Positions 1 to 8,435 are shown, numbered from the stretch's first letter. The stretch: 64,000 nt of DNA from Ruminococcaceae bacterium UBA1734 (GCA_002315765.1 DCIE01000070.1:1-64000), one strand, 5' to 3'. Program-made: numbers and translations. The notes: a model not told the origin generated them from the sequence alone.

Positions 1-65
1 GTGGATGCCCACATCCACCCGTAAACCATTGAAAAACCAAACGGGACGATGTGGGCATCGTCCCC
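1..65. repeat. Twin-hairpin intergenic repeat (REP/MITE-like)
   Basis: Two perfect hairpins lie 24 bases apart. Bases 1-7 pair with 12-18 (7 bp) around loop CCCA (8-11). Bases 43-51 pair with 56-64 (9 bp) around loop TGGG (52-55). The loops are reverse complements, and the core GATGCCCACATC recurs inverted as GATGTGGGCATC. This looks like a dispersed non-coding intergenic element. The left edge may extend beyond the window, and no second copy was found here. Confidence 0.6.
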
Positions 66-294
66 TACGAAATCAAACACAATAAAATTGGAATAAATAT
101 CGTATTAGTTTAATTCTGTTTCGCCTTCTCAAAGTAGAAGAAGGCTTTGTCGGTATAATCGGTGCGTCCGGAGGCTGTAACCTAAAAGCTTTCTTCAAAT
201 TTAAAATCTACAAAAATTTACAGCGACATTTAATAAATATTTAATTAATAAAATACACCCTTTTTGTTACAATAGTAATAAAGGGTGTGTTTAT
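66..294. other. Intergenic region upstream of spoVAC
   Basis: No gene is seen. A weak hairpin (GCCTTCT at about 124-130 with AGAAGGC near 140-146) may be a remnant terminator. The last 60 bases are AT-rich and carry the spoVAC ribosome binding site AAGGGTG just before the TTG start. A sporulation-specific promoter is expected here, but none matched clearly. Confidence 0.4.
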
Positions 295-738
295 TTGAAT
301 ATATCAAAAGAAAGTTACGGAAAAATGGTAAAGCGACAATCGGTGCCATCGCCGAAGATTAGGGATTTTATCTTCGCGTTTTTAATCGGCGGCGGAATTT
401 GTGTACTCGGTCAATTGATACTTGAATTATGCAAAAATTGCGGATTAGAGGATAAAGTTGCCGAAACAATAGTGCCGATTTCTCTAATTACAATAGCAGC
501 ATTTTTAACCGGTTTTAAAATATTTGAGAAAATTGCCAAGGTTGGCGGTGCAGGAACATTAGTACCTATTACAGGTTTTGCAAATGCGGTTGTTTCTCCT
601 GCCATAGAGTTTAGGAACGAAGGATATATTTTAGGTGTCGGTGCCAAAATTTTTACTGTTGCAGGTCCGGTTATTTTATACGGCACCGTGGCAAGTGTAA
701 TATACGGAATACTTTATTGGATTTTTGAAAAGGTATAG
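295..738 (+). CDS. spoVAC: Stage V sporulation protein AC (SpoVAC)
   Basis: SpoVAC is an inner-membrane protein of the spore channel that moves dipicolinic acid (DPA) into the forespore and releases it at germination. The 147-residue product matches the usual family length. It has hydrophobic segments at about residues 26-45, 60-78 and 115-145, and the Gly/Ala-rich stretch around GGAGTLVPITGFANAVVSPA that is typical of SpoVAC/SpoVAE proteins. It starts with TTG; AAGGGTG about 7 bases upstream supports that start. spoVAD follows after 7 bases, so the two are co-transcribed. In most Clostridia spoVAE comes next, but here it is absent from this position. Confidence 0.93.
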   Translation: MNISKESYGKMVKRQSVPSPKIRDFIFAFLIGGGICVLGQLILELCKNCGLEDKVAETIVPISLITIAAFLTGFKIFEKIAKVGGAGTLVPITGFANAVVSPAIEFRNEGYILGVGAKIFTVAGPVILYGTVASVIYGILYWIFEKV

Positions 739-745
739 GTAAGAA

Positions 746-1774
746 ATGGTAGAAAAATTAGGAAAAAGCACTTATATTTTAAAAAACAAGCCTTCAATTG
801 TGGGCTATGGCAGTGTTGTTGGAATTCACGAGTTTGAAGGTCCCATAGGTAAGGAATTCGACCATTTTGACAGTGATTGCAGATTTGGTGAAGACAGCTT
901 TGAAAAAGCCGAAAGCCGTATGCAAAAAATCGCTATGGAAACTGCGCTTAAAAGGGCCAAAATCAGTGAGAATAAAATCGACTTGGTATTTGCGGGAGAT
1001 TTGCTTAATCAGTGCATAGGCAGTACCTTTTGTTTGAGAAATACACCTATTCCGTTTATCGGATTATACGGTGCTTGTTCCACATTTACACTTTCCTTGG
1101 CTTTGGCATCAATTACCGTAAATTGCAACCTGACCGATTATTCAATGGCTATAACATCTTCACATTTTTGTTCAGCGGAAAGACAGTATAGATTTCCTTT
1201 GGAATACGGAAGCATTAGACCGCAAACATCCCAAAGAACCACAACAGGGGCAGGGGCTACCGTAATAGGAAAGGGTAATACGGGAATTTATGTAAATGCT
1301 GTATCCTTCGGTTGTATTGAGGATTTAGGGGTTACCGATGCTAATAATATGGGTGCGGCTATGGCACCGGCGGCGGCAAATACTCTAAAAACCTATTTTC
1401 AAGATACCGATACATCAGTTGAGGATTATGACTTGATTTTTACCGGAGATTTAGGATATATCGGTACAAAGCTTCTTTATGAATTATTGGAAATGGACCG
1501 AATAGATATAAGATACCGACATAATGACTGCGGATTGCTTATATATGACAGAAACCGCCAGGATGTTCATTCCGGCGGTTCGGGTTGCGGTTGCAGTGCA
1601 AGTGTGTTTAATTCATTTGTAATAAACAGACTGAAAAACGGTGAATTTAAAAATATTCTATTTATGTCGACCGGCGCATTGCTTTCTCCCACTTCAACTC
1701 TCCAAGGCGAGACAATTCCCGGTATAGCGCATATTGTAAATGTAAAAAGTCAAACAATAACACCGAGGCAATAG
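746..1774 (+). CDS. spoVAD: Stage V sporulation protein AD (SpoVAD)
   Basis: SpoVAD is a soluble thiolase-fold protein that binds DPA as part of the SpoVA channel. The 342-residue product has family-typical stretches: a Gly-rich start near SIVGYGSVVGIHEFEGPIG, the GDLLNQCIGSTF region, and the Cys/Gly-rich SGGSGCGCSASVF near residue 280. The start at 746 has AGGTAAG just upstream. Its 3' end overlaps the convergent mtaB by 25 bases, so no spoVAE follows. The SpoVA channel would need its remaining subunits from elsewhere in the genome. Confidence 0.95.
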   Translation: MVEKLGKSTYILKNKPSIVGYGSVVGIHEFEGPIGKEFDHFDSDCRFGEDSFEKAESRMQKIAMETALKRAKISENKIDLVFAGDLLNQCIGSTFCLRNTPIPFIGLYGACSTFTLSLALASITVNCNLTDYSMAITSSHFCSAERQYRFPLEYGSIRPQTSQRTTTGAGATVIGKGNTGIYVNAVSFGCIEDLGVTDANNMGAAMAPAAANTLKTYFQDTDTSVEDYDLIFTGDLGYIGTKLLYELLEMDRIDIRYRHNDCGLLIYDRNRQDVHSGGSGCGCSASVFNSFVINRLKNGEFKNILFMSTGALLSPTSTLQGETIPGIAHIVNVKSQTITPRQ

Positions 1775-3033
1775 TCGCCAAATGCCTCAATAATCTTAAC
1801 ATTTAATATTTTTCCAAGCAGGTTTTCCAGGGTTTTAACTTTAACCCTTGTATAGTTTTCGGTATAACCTACCGCATATCCGTTTTCGGGAGTTTCAAAC
1901 AGTACCGTTTCGGTTTTACCGACTTGGGACTCTAAAAACAGTCTTTCGGATTTTTCGGATACTAAAAGCATTTGCTTTGCACGATTGGATTTTACTGAAT
2001 TTTCAATTTGATTAGCAAAATTTTCGGCAAAAGTTCCCGGTCTTACCGAGTATGGGAAAATATGAGTTCTTGCAAAACCGACCTTTTCGGCAAATTTTAA
2101 GCTGTTTTCAAATTCTTCCTCTGTTTCACCCGAAAAACCAACCATAATGTCGGTTGTAATTGATGGGTTTTTGAAGATTTTACGAATACGGCTAACCAAA
2201 TCAAAGTAAAAATCGCTGTCATACTTTCTGTTCATTCGTTTTAGTGTTTCATCACAGCCGGATTGAAGTGATAAATGAAATTGAGGACAAAACTTTTCTT
2301 GATTATTAAGTCTATTCAGCATTAAATCGGTAATATGGTCAGGCTCGAGGGAACCGAGTCTGACTCTTTTTATTCCGTCAATTTCACAAACCGCATCAAC
2401 GGCATCACAAATATCAAAGTCCTCGTTCTTACCGTACGCCGAAAGATTAATACCCACAAGCACAATTTCGCAAAAGCCTTTTAAAGATAGATTTTTTGCC
2501 TCTTCTTTTATGCTTTCAATATTCCTTGAACGAACTCTGCCACGGGAATAGGGTATAATACAGTATGAACAAAAACGGTCGCAACCGTCTTCAATTTTCA
2601 TATATGCTCTTGTTCTTTCTTCAAAATCACAAATACCTTTGGTATTGTATTTTTCCTTATTTTCGTGTTTATTGTATATAAGTTTTCGTTCTTTGGTTTT
2701 TATAAAATCTTCGGTTATGTTTATTATATTTGAAAAATCCTTATTACCTAAAACTATGTCGGCTTCCGAAATGTTAAAGGCTTCGTTTGGAAAAGCCTGT
2801 ACCATACAGCCGGTAAGGATAATCACCGAATTAGGATAATTTTTGCGGAATTTTCTTACGGTTTGTCGGGTTTTACGGTCGCTTTCTGCTGTAACGGAAC
2901 AGGAATTTATAACAATAATATCAGGGTTTATTTTGTTGTCGGCTGTGTAACCGCTACTTAAAAACATTTCCCTGATACCCTGTGTTTCGTATTGATTAAC
3001 CTTGCAACCCAAGGTGTGAAAAATTACATTCAT
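1750..3033 (-). CDS. mtaB: tRNA t6A37 methylthiotransferase MtaB
   Basis: This radical-SAM methylthiotransferase converts t6A37 to ms2t6A37 in ANN-decoding tRNAs. The 427 residues show an N-terminal UPF0004 domain with cluster ligands Cys10, Cys45 and Cys76. A radical-SAM CxxxCxxC follows at Cys151, Cys155 and Cys158, and a C-terminal TRAM-like region covers roughly residues 365-427. The opening HTLGCKVNQYET favours MtaB over MiaB or RimO. The ATG at 3033 has CGGAG upstream. Its neighbours tcdA and trmO act on the same nucleotide. The MtaB subfamily call is by recognition of the N-terminal motif. Confidence 0.9.
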   Translation of the reverse strand: MNVIFHTLGCKVNQYETQGIREMFLSSGYTADNKINPDIIVINSCSVTAESDRKTRQTVRKFRKNYPNSVIILTGCMVQAFPNEAFNISEADIVLGNKDFSNIINITEDFIKTKERKLIYNKHENKEKYNTKGICDFEERTRAYMKIEDGCDRFCSYCIIPYSRGRVRSRNIESIKEEAKNLSLKGFCEIVLVGINLSAYGKNEDFDICDAVDAVCEIDGIKRVRLGSLEPDHITDLMLNRLNNQEKFCPQFHLSLQSGCDETLKRMNRKYDSDFYFDLVSRIRKIFKNPSITTDIMVGFSGETEEEFENSLKFAEKVGFARTHIFPYSVRPGTFAENFANQIENSVKSNRAKQMLLVSEKSERLFLESQVGKTETVLFETPENGYAVGYTENYTRVKVKTLENLLGKILNVKIIEAFGDYCLGVIV

Positions 3034-3096
3034 ATTTGTTCTCCGAAATTTTGTTTAATTAATTATATAACAATTTTTTCATTTTTTCAAGAATTC

Positions 3097-3126
3097 TTGA
3101 CAAGTAGACTTGATTAGTGGTAAAAT
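3097..3126 (+). promoter_or_regulatory. Sigma-A promoter of cysK
   Basis: TTGACA at 3097-3102 and TAAAAT at 3121-3126 are separated by 18 bases. The start codon at 3150 lies 24 bases beyond the -10 box. No T-box or other leader fits in that space. Confidence 0.7.
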
Positions 3127-3149
3127 TTTAAAAAAAGCAGGTGTTATTT

Positions 3150-4082
3150 ATGTCAAAAATATTAAAATCAATTGATGAATTAATAGGTGAAACTCCACTT
3201 ATGGAGCTTTGCAATATTGAAAAAGAATATAACTTAAAAGCAAAGGTTATTGCCAAACTTGAGTATTTCAACCCCGGCGGTTCCGTTAAGGACAGGGTGG
3301 CACTTTCTATGATTTCAGATGCTGAAAAACAAGGGATTTTAAATAAGGATACAACTATTATTGAACCCACATCAGGCAATACAGGTATAGGTTTAGCCGC
3401 CGTTTGTGCCGCAAGAGGTTATAAACTGATAATTGTAATGCCGGACACAATGTCCCTTGAAAGACGGCAAACCATTAAGGCTTACGGTGCAGAGCTTGTT
3501 TTAACTGACGGTAAACTCGGAATGAGTGGTGCCATTAGTAAAGCCGAAGAACTGAAAGAAACCATTAACAACAGTATAATAGCAGGGCAATTTGTAAACC
3601 CCTCAAACCCCAAGGCACATTATATTTCCACCGGCCCCGAAATTTACAGAGATACAGACGGAGATATTGATTATTTTGTGGCAGGAGTCGGAACAGGCGG
3701 TACATTAACCGGAGTGGGACAATATCTTAAATCTCTAAATAAAAATATTAAGATTGTTGCTGTTGAGCCGTTTACTTCGGCTGTTTTATCAGGTGAAGCC
3801 TCCGGAAAACACGGAATACAAGGCATAGGTGCAGGTTTTGTTCCCGAAATACTCGATACCGATGTTATTGATGAAATTATTAAAATCTCCGATGATGAGT
3901 CATATAAATACGGCAAACTTATTTGCGAAAAAGAGGGAATTCTTGTGGGTATTTCTTCCGGCGCTGCACTTTGTGCCGCAATAAAACTTGCCGAAAAGCC
4001 CGAAAATTCCGGTAAAAAAATTGTGGTTTTGCTTCCCGACACAGGCAACCGTTATCTTTCAACCGATTTGTTTAAGGAGTAG
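3150..4082 (+). CDS. cysK: Cysteine synthase A (O-acetylserine sulfhydrylase)
   Basis: CysK is a PLP enzyme that makes cysteine from O-acetylserine and sulfide in the cytoplasm. The 310-residue protein has the PLP lysine in NPGGSVKDRVA (about residue 42), the TSGNTGIG phosphate/substrate loop (about 70) and the GTGGTLTGVGQYL glycine-rich PLP-phosphate loop (about 175). ATG 3150 is chosen over the in-frame GTG at 3141 because GCAGGTG sits just upstream of it. tcdA follows after a single base, so the two form an operon. Its place among t6A-modifying genes may be coincidental, or may reflect sulfur supply to MtaB (inference). Confidence 0.95.
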   Translation: MSKILKSIDELIGETPLMELCNIEKEYNLKAKVIAKLEYFNPGGSVKDRVALSMISDAEKQGILNKDTTIIEPTSGNTGIGLAAVCAARGYKLIIVMPDTMSLERRQTIKAYGAELVLTDGKLGMSGAISKAEELKETINNSIIAGQFVNPSNPKAHYISTGPEIYRDTDGDIDYFVAGVGTGGTLTGVGQYLKSLNKNIKIVAVEPFTSAVLSGEASGKHGIQGIGAGFVPEILDTDVIDEIIKISDDESYKYGKLICEKEGILVGISSGAALCAAIKLAEKPENSGKKIVVLLPDTGNRYLSTDLFKE

Positions 4083-4083
4083 T

Positions 4084-4782
4084 ATGGATAATAGATTTTT
4101 GCGTAGTGAAATGCTGTTTGGCAATGAGTCAACCGATATTTTAAGCAACAAATCTGTTGCGGTTTTCGGTCTTGGCGGTGTGGGCGGCTATGTGGTTGAG
4201 GCACTTGCAAGGGCAGGTATCGGCAGTATAACCGTAATTGATAACGATGTATTTGATATTACAAACATCAACAGACAAATTTTGGCTTTAAATTCCACAA
4301 TAGGACTTTCAAAAACCGATGTTGCCGAAAAAAGAATTAAAGAGATAAATGAGGATTGCGTTGTTAAAAAAATCAGGCAGTTTTATCTACCTGAAAATTC
4401 CCAAAATATTGATTTGACAAAATATGATTATGTGGTTGATGCCATTGATACGGTTACGGCAAAACTTGAATTAATAAAGAATTGTGAAAAATCAAATATA
4501 CCTATTATCTCATCAATGGGAACGGGCAATAAGATTAACCCTTCGGGATTTCTCGTTTCTGATATTTATAAAACCTCAGGGGATAAATTAGCCAAGGTAA
4601 TAAGAACCGAGTGCAGGAAGCTGGGTATAAAAGCTTTAAAGGTTGTTTATTCAAAAGAGGAGCCTTTCGGTTCAAACTTAGGCAGAACCCCTGCATCATG
4701 TTCCTTTGTTCCACCTGTGGCAGGTTTTATTATTGCAGGTGAGGTTATTAAGGATTTACTTAAAATCAATTCTAAAGGTTGA
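4084..4782 (+). CDS. tcdA: tRNA threonylcarbamoyladenosine dehydratase TcdA
   Basis: This E1-like ThiF/MoeB-family protein uses ATP to cyclise t6A37 into cyclic t6A. The 232 residues contain the nucleotide-binding loop GLGGVGGYVVEALARAG (about 27-43) and the acidic IDNDVFDITNINRQ strand that binds ATP. The region KVVYSKEEP followed by LGRTPASCSFVPPVAG is characteristic of the YgdL/TcdA branch rather than ThiF or MoeB. ATG 4084 follows the cysK stop by one base, with GGAG inside the cysK end. The 3' end overlaps trmO by 11 bases, convergently. Confidence 0.88.
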   Translation: MDNRFLRSEMLFGNESTDILSNKSVAVFGLGGVGGYVVEALARAGIGSITVIDNDVFDITNINRQILALNSTIGLSKTDVAEKRIKEINEDCVVKKIRQFYLPENSQNIDLTKYDYVVDAIDTVTAKLELIKNCEKSNIPIISSMGTGNKINPSGFLVSDIYKTSGDKLAKVIRTECRKLGIKALKVVYSKEEPFGSNLGRTPASCSFVPPVAGFIIAGEVIKDLLKINSKG

Positions 4783-5443
4783 TTACTTTTAACACCGTAA
4801 CATTTTCTTTGTCAATTTTAAAATGAATATCGTATTTTGAAAACTCCATTTTATATATTCTATCACCATCGTTTTGATAGGAAGGTCTTGGGTCATCGCA
4901 AATACTGTCAATAATTGTTTCTCTTAAATTTTCGGGAATACAATCTAATAAATCTTTACCGGCTGTAATTTTCAGTCGGTGATTTTTTTCGTTCTGTGCA
5001 AAACCGCCTATGGCATCTAAATGTATGTCGGAATAGGGAATATACGGCTTAATATCATAAATCGGTGTACCGTCAAGCAGGTCAACACCCGATACAAGGA
5101 TATTTCCGTTTTCCTCGATTTTTTCTATCTTAAAACTTGAAATTCCAAGACCGTTAGGCCTAAAAGGCGACCTGGAAGCAAAAACACCGACTCTTTTGTT
5201 TCCACCCAAACGGGGAGGTCGGACGGTTGGAGAAAATTTATCGGTCTTTGCTTTTGAAAAGCCGAAAATAACCCAAATATGCGAAAAGTTGTCAAGTCCC
5301 GAAATGGCATTTTTGTCGTTATAGGGCTTTAAAAACTCAATAGTTCCCATTGCGGATTTTATTCTTCCGCTTTGTCTCGGAATACCGAATTTTTCCTTAT
5401 AATCAGTATGAATAACTGCGATAGCTTCAATTTCTTTTTTCAT
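4772..5443 (-). CDS. trmO: tRNA t6A37 N6-methyltransferase TrmO
   Basis: TrmO (YaeB/TsaA family) uses SAM to methylate the N6 of t6A37, giving m6t6A. The 223-residue protein has the N-terminal IHTDYKEKFGIPRQSGRIKS segment, the PRLGGNKRVGVFASRSPFRP core (about residues 77-98) and the DLLDGTPIYDIKPYIPYSD motif, all family signatures. The ATG at 5443 has GGTGGAAAG upstream. The sigK start is on the same strand, but sigK ends 8 bases before trmO begins, so read-through from sigK is possible. Confidence 0.92.
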   Translation of the reverse strand: MKKEIEAIAVIHTDYKEKFGIPRQSGRIKSAMGTIEFLKPYNDKNAISGLDNFSHIWVIFGFSKAKTDKFSPTVRPPRLGGNKRVGVFASRSPFRPNGLGISSFKIEKIEENGNILVSGVDLLDGTPIYDIKPYIPYSDIHLDAIGGFAQNEKNHRLKITAGKDLLDCIPENLRETIIDSICDDPRPSYQNDGDRIYKMEFSKYDIHFKIDKENVTVLKVINL

Positions 5444-5451
5444 CTTTCCAC

Positions 5452-6132
5452 CTAAAAGTTCCTTTTTAATTTTTCAAGGGCGGCTTTTTCAATTCTTGAA
5501 ACATAGCTTCTTGATATATTAAGTTTTTTGGCAATTTCTCTTTGTGTTAATTCTTCGGCACCGCCTATGCCGTATCTCATATTTATAATGGTTTTTTCTC
5601 GACTGTCAAGGGTGCCGTTGAAAATCGCTTTCAGTCTTTCAATGCGAATTTTAGTTTCGGTTTCTTTCTCTACATCGCCGGGGTCGGGGATAATATCTAT
5701 TAAGGTTAAGGTATTTCCGTCCTTATCGGTATCCAAGGTATCATTAATATAAATATCCTGCAAGGTCTTTTTAGCATTTCTGAAGTACATTAAGAGTTCG
5801 TTTTCTATGCATCTTGAGGCGTATGTTGACAGTTTAATGTTCTTTTCCGGGTTAAAAGACGAAACTGCCTTTATTAAGCCGATTGTACCGATTGAGATTA
5901 AATCGTCTTGGTCATACCCAACAGTATAATACTTTTTAACAATGTGTGCAACTAATCTTAAATTATGCTCTATTAATTTATCCTTCGCCTCTTTATCTCC
6001 GTTTAGATGCTTTTTTATCAATTCATCTTCTTGGTTTTGTGAAAGGGGTGGGGGAAAACTGTAATTGCCCGAAATATGAAGCGCAAAATAAAAAAGTTTA
6101 AGTGCTATGCCGATTAGTTTTTCAAGTATCAT
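5452..6132 (-). CDS. sigK: Mother-cell sporulation sigma factor pro-Sigma-K
   Basis: SigK directs late mother-cell transcription in sporulation. The 226-residue product has a hydrophobic pro-sequence (about residues 1-20, MILEKLIGIALKLFYFALHI). Then come region 2 with IEHNLRLVAHIVKKY and the IGTIGLIKAVSSF core, and region 4 with EELTQREIAKKLNISRSYVSRIEK as the -35-binding helix-turn-helix. ATG 6132 is preferred over upstream in-frame starts because AGGTG lies 6 bases before it. The gene is continuous, so no skin-type element interrupts it. SigE is the main alternative, but the short pro-sequence and the IEHNLRLVAHIVKK stretch fit SigK better. spoIIID, which works with SigK, is at 59951. Confidence 0.88.
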   Translation of the reverse strand: MILEKLIGIALKLFYFALHISGNYSFPPPLSQNQEDELIKKHLNGDKEAKDKLIEHNLRLVAHIVKKYYTVGYDQDDLISIGTIGLIKAVSSFNPEKNIKLSTYASRCIENELLMYFRNAKKTLQDIYINDTLDTDKDGNTLTLIDIIPDPGDVEKETETKIRIERLKAIFNGTLDSREKTIINMRYGIGGAEELTQREIAKKLNISRSYVSRIEKAALEKLKRNF

Positions 6133-6193
6133 ATACATCACCTGATAAATGTATATGAAATTATCTGATTTTATTGCAAGTCCACATAAAAAT

Positions 6194-6216
6194 ACCGCCA
6201 CTTTTTTTGTGGCGGT
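6194..6216 (-). terminator. Terminator of the NSS symporter gene
   Basis: ACCGCCAC (6194-6201) pairs with GTGGCGGT (6209-6216), an 8-bp stem with a 7-base loop. On the minus strand it is followed by a short T-rich stretch, just after the symporter stop at 6229. Confidence 0.7.
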
Positions 6217-6228
6217 GAATAAATTATA

Positions 6229-7623
6229 TTATTTCCAAGAGAATGTGGATATACCCCAAATATATATGAAAATGATAATTGCAGGGATAACAAATCTGCA
6301 AAACGGTTTCATCCAACTCTTAACCTTAAGACCTATTCCGGTATTGGCTTCGGCAACAAAGTTGTCCCAACCCCAACCGAATTTATTACAACAGAACATA
6401 ACATAACAAAGTGAACCGAGAGGCAAAATGTTATTTGAAACAAAGAAGTCCCACATATCAAATATACTGCCTGTATGTAATGGGTTAATGTTTGTCCAAA
6501 CCGTATTTCCCAAAATTGTAACAAATGCCAATGCAAAAACAACGACACCGCAAATAAGACAGGCGATAGGACGGCTTAAGTCGGTTAAATCCCTGAGCAT
6601 TGCAACTATATTTTCGCAAACGGCTAATACAGTTGACATTGCGGCGAAAACCATAAACAGGAAGAAGAAAGAACCGAAAACCCTACCTAATGTACTGTTT
6701 TCAAAATTGTTAAATACAGTAGCCATTGTGTTAAATAACAGTCCGGGGCCACCGTCTACCTGACCGCCGTTGTAGGTAAAACAAGACGGGAAAATAATTA
6801 AACCGGCAGTAATAGCAACAAAGGTATCAAGAATAATAATATTCACACTTTCTCCGAGTAATGAACGCTCTTTATTAATATAACTACCGAAAATAGCCAT
6901 ACTACCCATACCCAAAGATAGAGTAAAGAAGGCTTGATTCATTGCGGCAACAATTACCTTGCCGTTAATTTTGCTGAAATCGGCAACCAAATAAAACTTA
7001 TAGCCCTCAGCCGCATTGCTTAATGTGGCGCTGTAAATTGCAAGTCCTATAAGAAGGAAAAGCAGGGCAATCATCATATACTTTGTAACTCTTTCGAGTC
7101 CGCCTTGAAGCTTAAAGCAAAGAATGAAAAAAGCAATAAGTATAGTAATTCCGGTAAAAACAATGTTAATTTTGCTGTTGGTAAACATTTCAATAAATGG
7201 GTTTTGTATAGCATCGGCATTAGCATCTTTTCCCGGAATAAATACCAACTGCTGTAGGTTGGTTCCGCAAGCAAAACGGATAAAATAATAAATCATCCAA
7301 CCGGTAACTACGGTATAAAAAGCCATAATAGCAACATTTCCGAATAATGAAAAATAGCCGTGAATATGCCATTTTTGACCCTTTTTCTCAATTTGTTGAT
7401 ACATCTTTACAGGACTTTTTTGAGCAGCTCGTCCGATAGCAAATTCCATTGTCATAATGGGCAGTCCCAAAACAATCAAACAAATTATGTAAATCAGTAC
7501 GAAAATACCGCCACCGCTTTGACCGCACATTGTGGGGAATTTCCATACATTTCCGCAACCGATAGCACAACCGGCGCTAAGTAAAATAAAGCCTAAACGA
7601 CTTCCTAATTTTTCTCTTTCCAT
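6229..7623 (-). CDS. Sodium-dependent transporter, NSS (SLC6/LeuT) family
   Basis: This is a LeuT-fold Na+ symporter, probably for an amino acid. The 464-residue protein has about 11 membrane segments. Segment 1 carries the unwound substrate/Na+ motif CGNVWKFPTMCGQSGGGIF (family consensus NxWRFP...GGGAF). Segment 6 reads ...FFTLSLGMGSMAIFGSYI, the usual unwound LG.G region. With about 11 helices it resembles bacterial MhsT-type members. The substrate cannot be read from sequence. It is monocistronic, with its own promoter (7653-7681) and terminator (6194-6216). Confidence 0.9.
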   Translation of the reverse strand: MEREKLGSRLGFILLSAGCAIGCGNVWKFPTMCGQSGGGIFVLIYIICLIVLGLPIMTMEFAIGRAAQKSPVKMYQQIEKKGQKWHIHGYFSLFGNVAIMAFYTVVTGWMIYYFIRFACGTNLQQLVFIPGKDANADAIQNPFIEMFTNSKINIVFTGITILIAFFILCFKLQGGLERVTKYMMIALLFLLIGLAIYSATLSNAAEGYKFYLVADFSKINGKVIVAAMNQAFFTLSLGMGSMAIFGSYINKERSLLGESVNIIILDTFVAITAGLIIFPSCFTYNGGQVDGGPGLLFNTMATVFNNFENSTLGRVFGSFFFLFMVFAAMSTVLAVCENIVAMLRDLTDLSRPIACLICGVVVFALAFVTILGNTVWTNINPLHTGSIFDMWDFFVSNNILPLGSLCYVMFCCNKFGWGWDNFVAEANTGIGLKVKSWMKPFCRFVIPAIIIFIYIWGISTFSWK

Positions 7624-7652
7624 ATAATCACCATTCTAAACATAATGTTAAA

Positions 7653-7681
7653 AATATACCACAATCTGAAAAAAATGTCAA
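7653..7681 (-). promoter_or_regulatory. Sigma-A promoter of the NSS symporter
   Basis: On the minus strand TTGACA (7676-7681) and TATATT (7653-7658) are separated by 17 bases, about 30 bases upstream of the start codon. Confidence 0.75.
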
Positions 7682-7694
7682 CAACAGAAAAAAC

Positions 7695-8414
7695 TTACTT
7701 TTTACTAATTTTTTCCATTAGTTCCTTTGCGGCAAGGGTATTTGCGGTTAACGCTTTATCTTTTTCGATTTGGGTACCTTCGGTATTTCTAATCCTCAAG
7801 GTAAGGTTTTCCGGTAGATTATAGCCCTCTTCGGTGATTGTTTTATAAAAATCTTCCGATAAAACAACGCTGTTTTCATCAAAAAATCCCTTAGAATCAC
7901 TACGAATGTTATAAAAATATTTAACCGATTTATCATCTGTAATATAAAGCAAAGCACTTGAATCCGAAACAATAAGAGCCTGCATTTTTGTTAATTTGGC
8001 ATTGTTATTTGAATTAGGATTGCAAGAACAGTTTATTACTGCAACATCAACCTTGCCGTTGCCGTTAACATCGGTTGCATATTTCTCAAAATAATCAGCC
8101 ATTTTTTCGGTGGTTGTATCGGGAAGGGCGGTATATGTGAAATAAATCACCTCAAGGTCATAGCTGGTTTTATTGGCGCACTGAACAACCATAATAATTA
8201 TTGCAACAAGCAAAAAAGCGGTTACAATTATTACTTTGCCGAAATGGTACCAAATATTTGATAATTTTTCACCAAAGGTCTTCGGAACAATAGCAACCTC
8301 GCTGGGTTTCGGTCCGGTTTCAATTTCTCCGGACTGCATTTTCTTAAGCTCCAAAAACTCTTTTCGTGCCAATTTTTGCTGTTTAATTGTTTCACTCTCT
8401 TTTTCTCTTGACAA
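7695..8414 (-). CDS. Hypothetical single-pass membrane protein
   Basis: I do not recognise a family. The 239-residue product has a charged cytoplasmic N-terminus of about 55 residues and one membrane helix (about residues 60-82, KVIIVTAFLLVAIIIMVV). An extracytoplasmic domain of about 155 residues follows; its DVNGNGKVDVAVINC stretch resembles a dockerin/EF-hand-like Ca2+ loop. TTG 8414 is chosen because AAGGTGA lies 5-6 bases upstream; the longer TTG at 8429 has no such site. It begins 21 bases after the potD stop on the same strand, so it is probably the last gene of the pot operon. A role in polyamine uptake is only inference. Confidence 0.6.
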   Translation of the reverse strand: MSREKESETIKQQKLARKEFLELKKMQSGEIETGPKPSEVAIVPKTFGEKLSNIWYHFGKVIIVTAFLLVAIIIMVVQCANKTSYDLEVIYFTYTALPDTTTEKMADYFEKYATDVNGNGKVDVAVINCSCNPNSNNNAKLTKMQALIVSDSSALLYITDDKSVKYFYNIRSDSKGFFDENSVVLSEDFYKTITEEGYNLPENLTLRIRNTEGTQIEKDKALTANTLAAKELMEKISKK

Positions 8415-8435
8415 AAAAATCACCTTCAAACAAGA

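Noticed and set aside
5452..6132. skin-type element interrupting sigK
   Set aside because: The SigK frame is continuous from pro-sequence to region 4.
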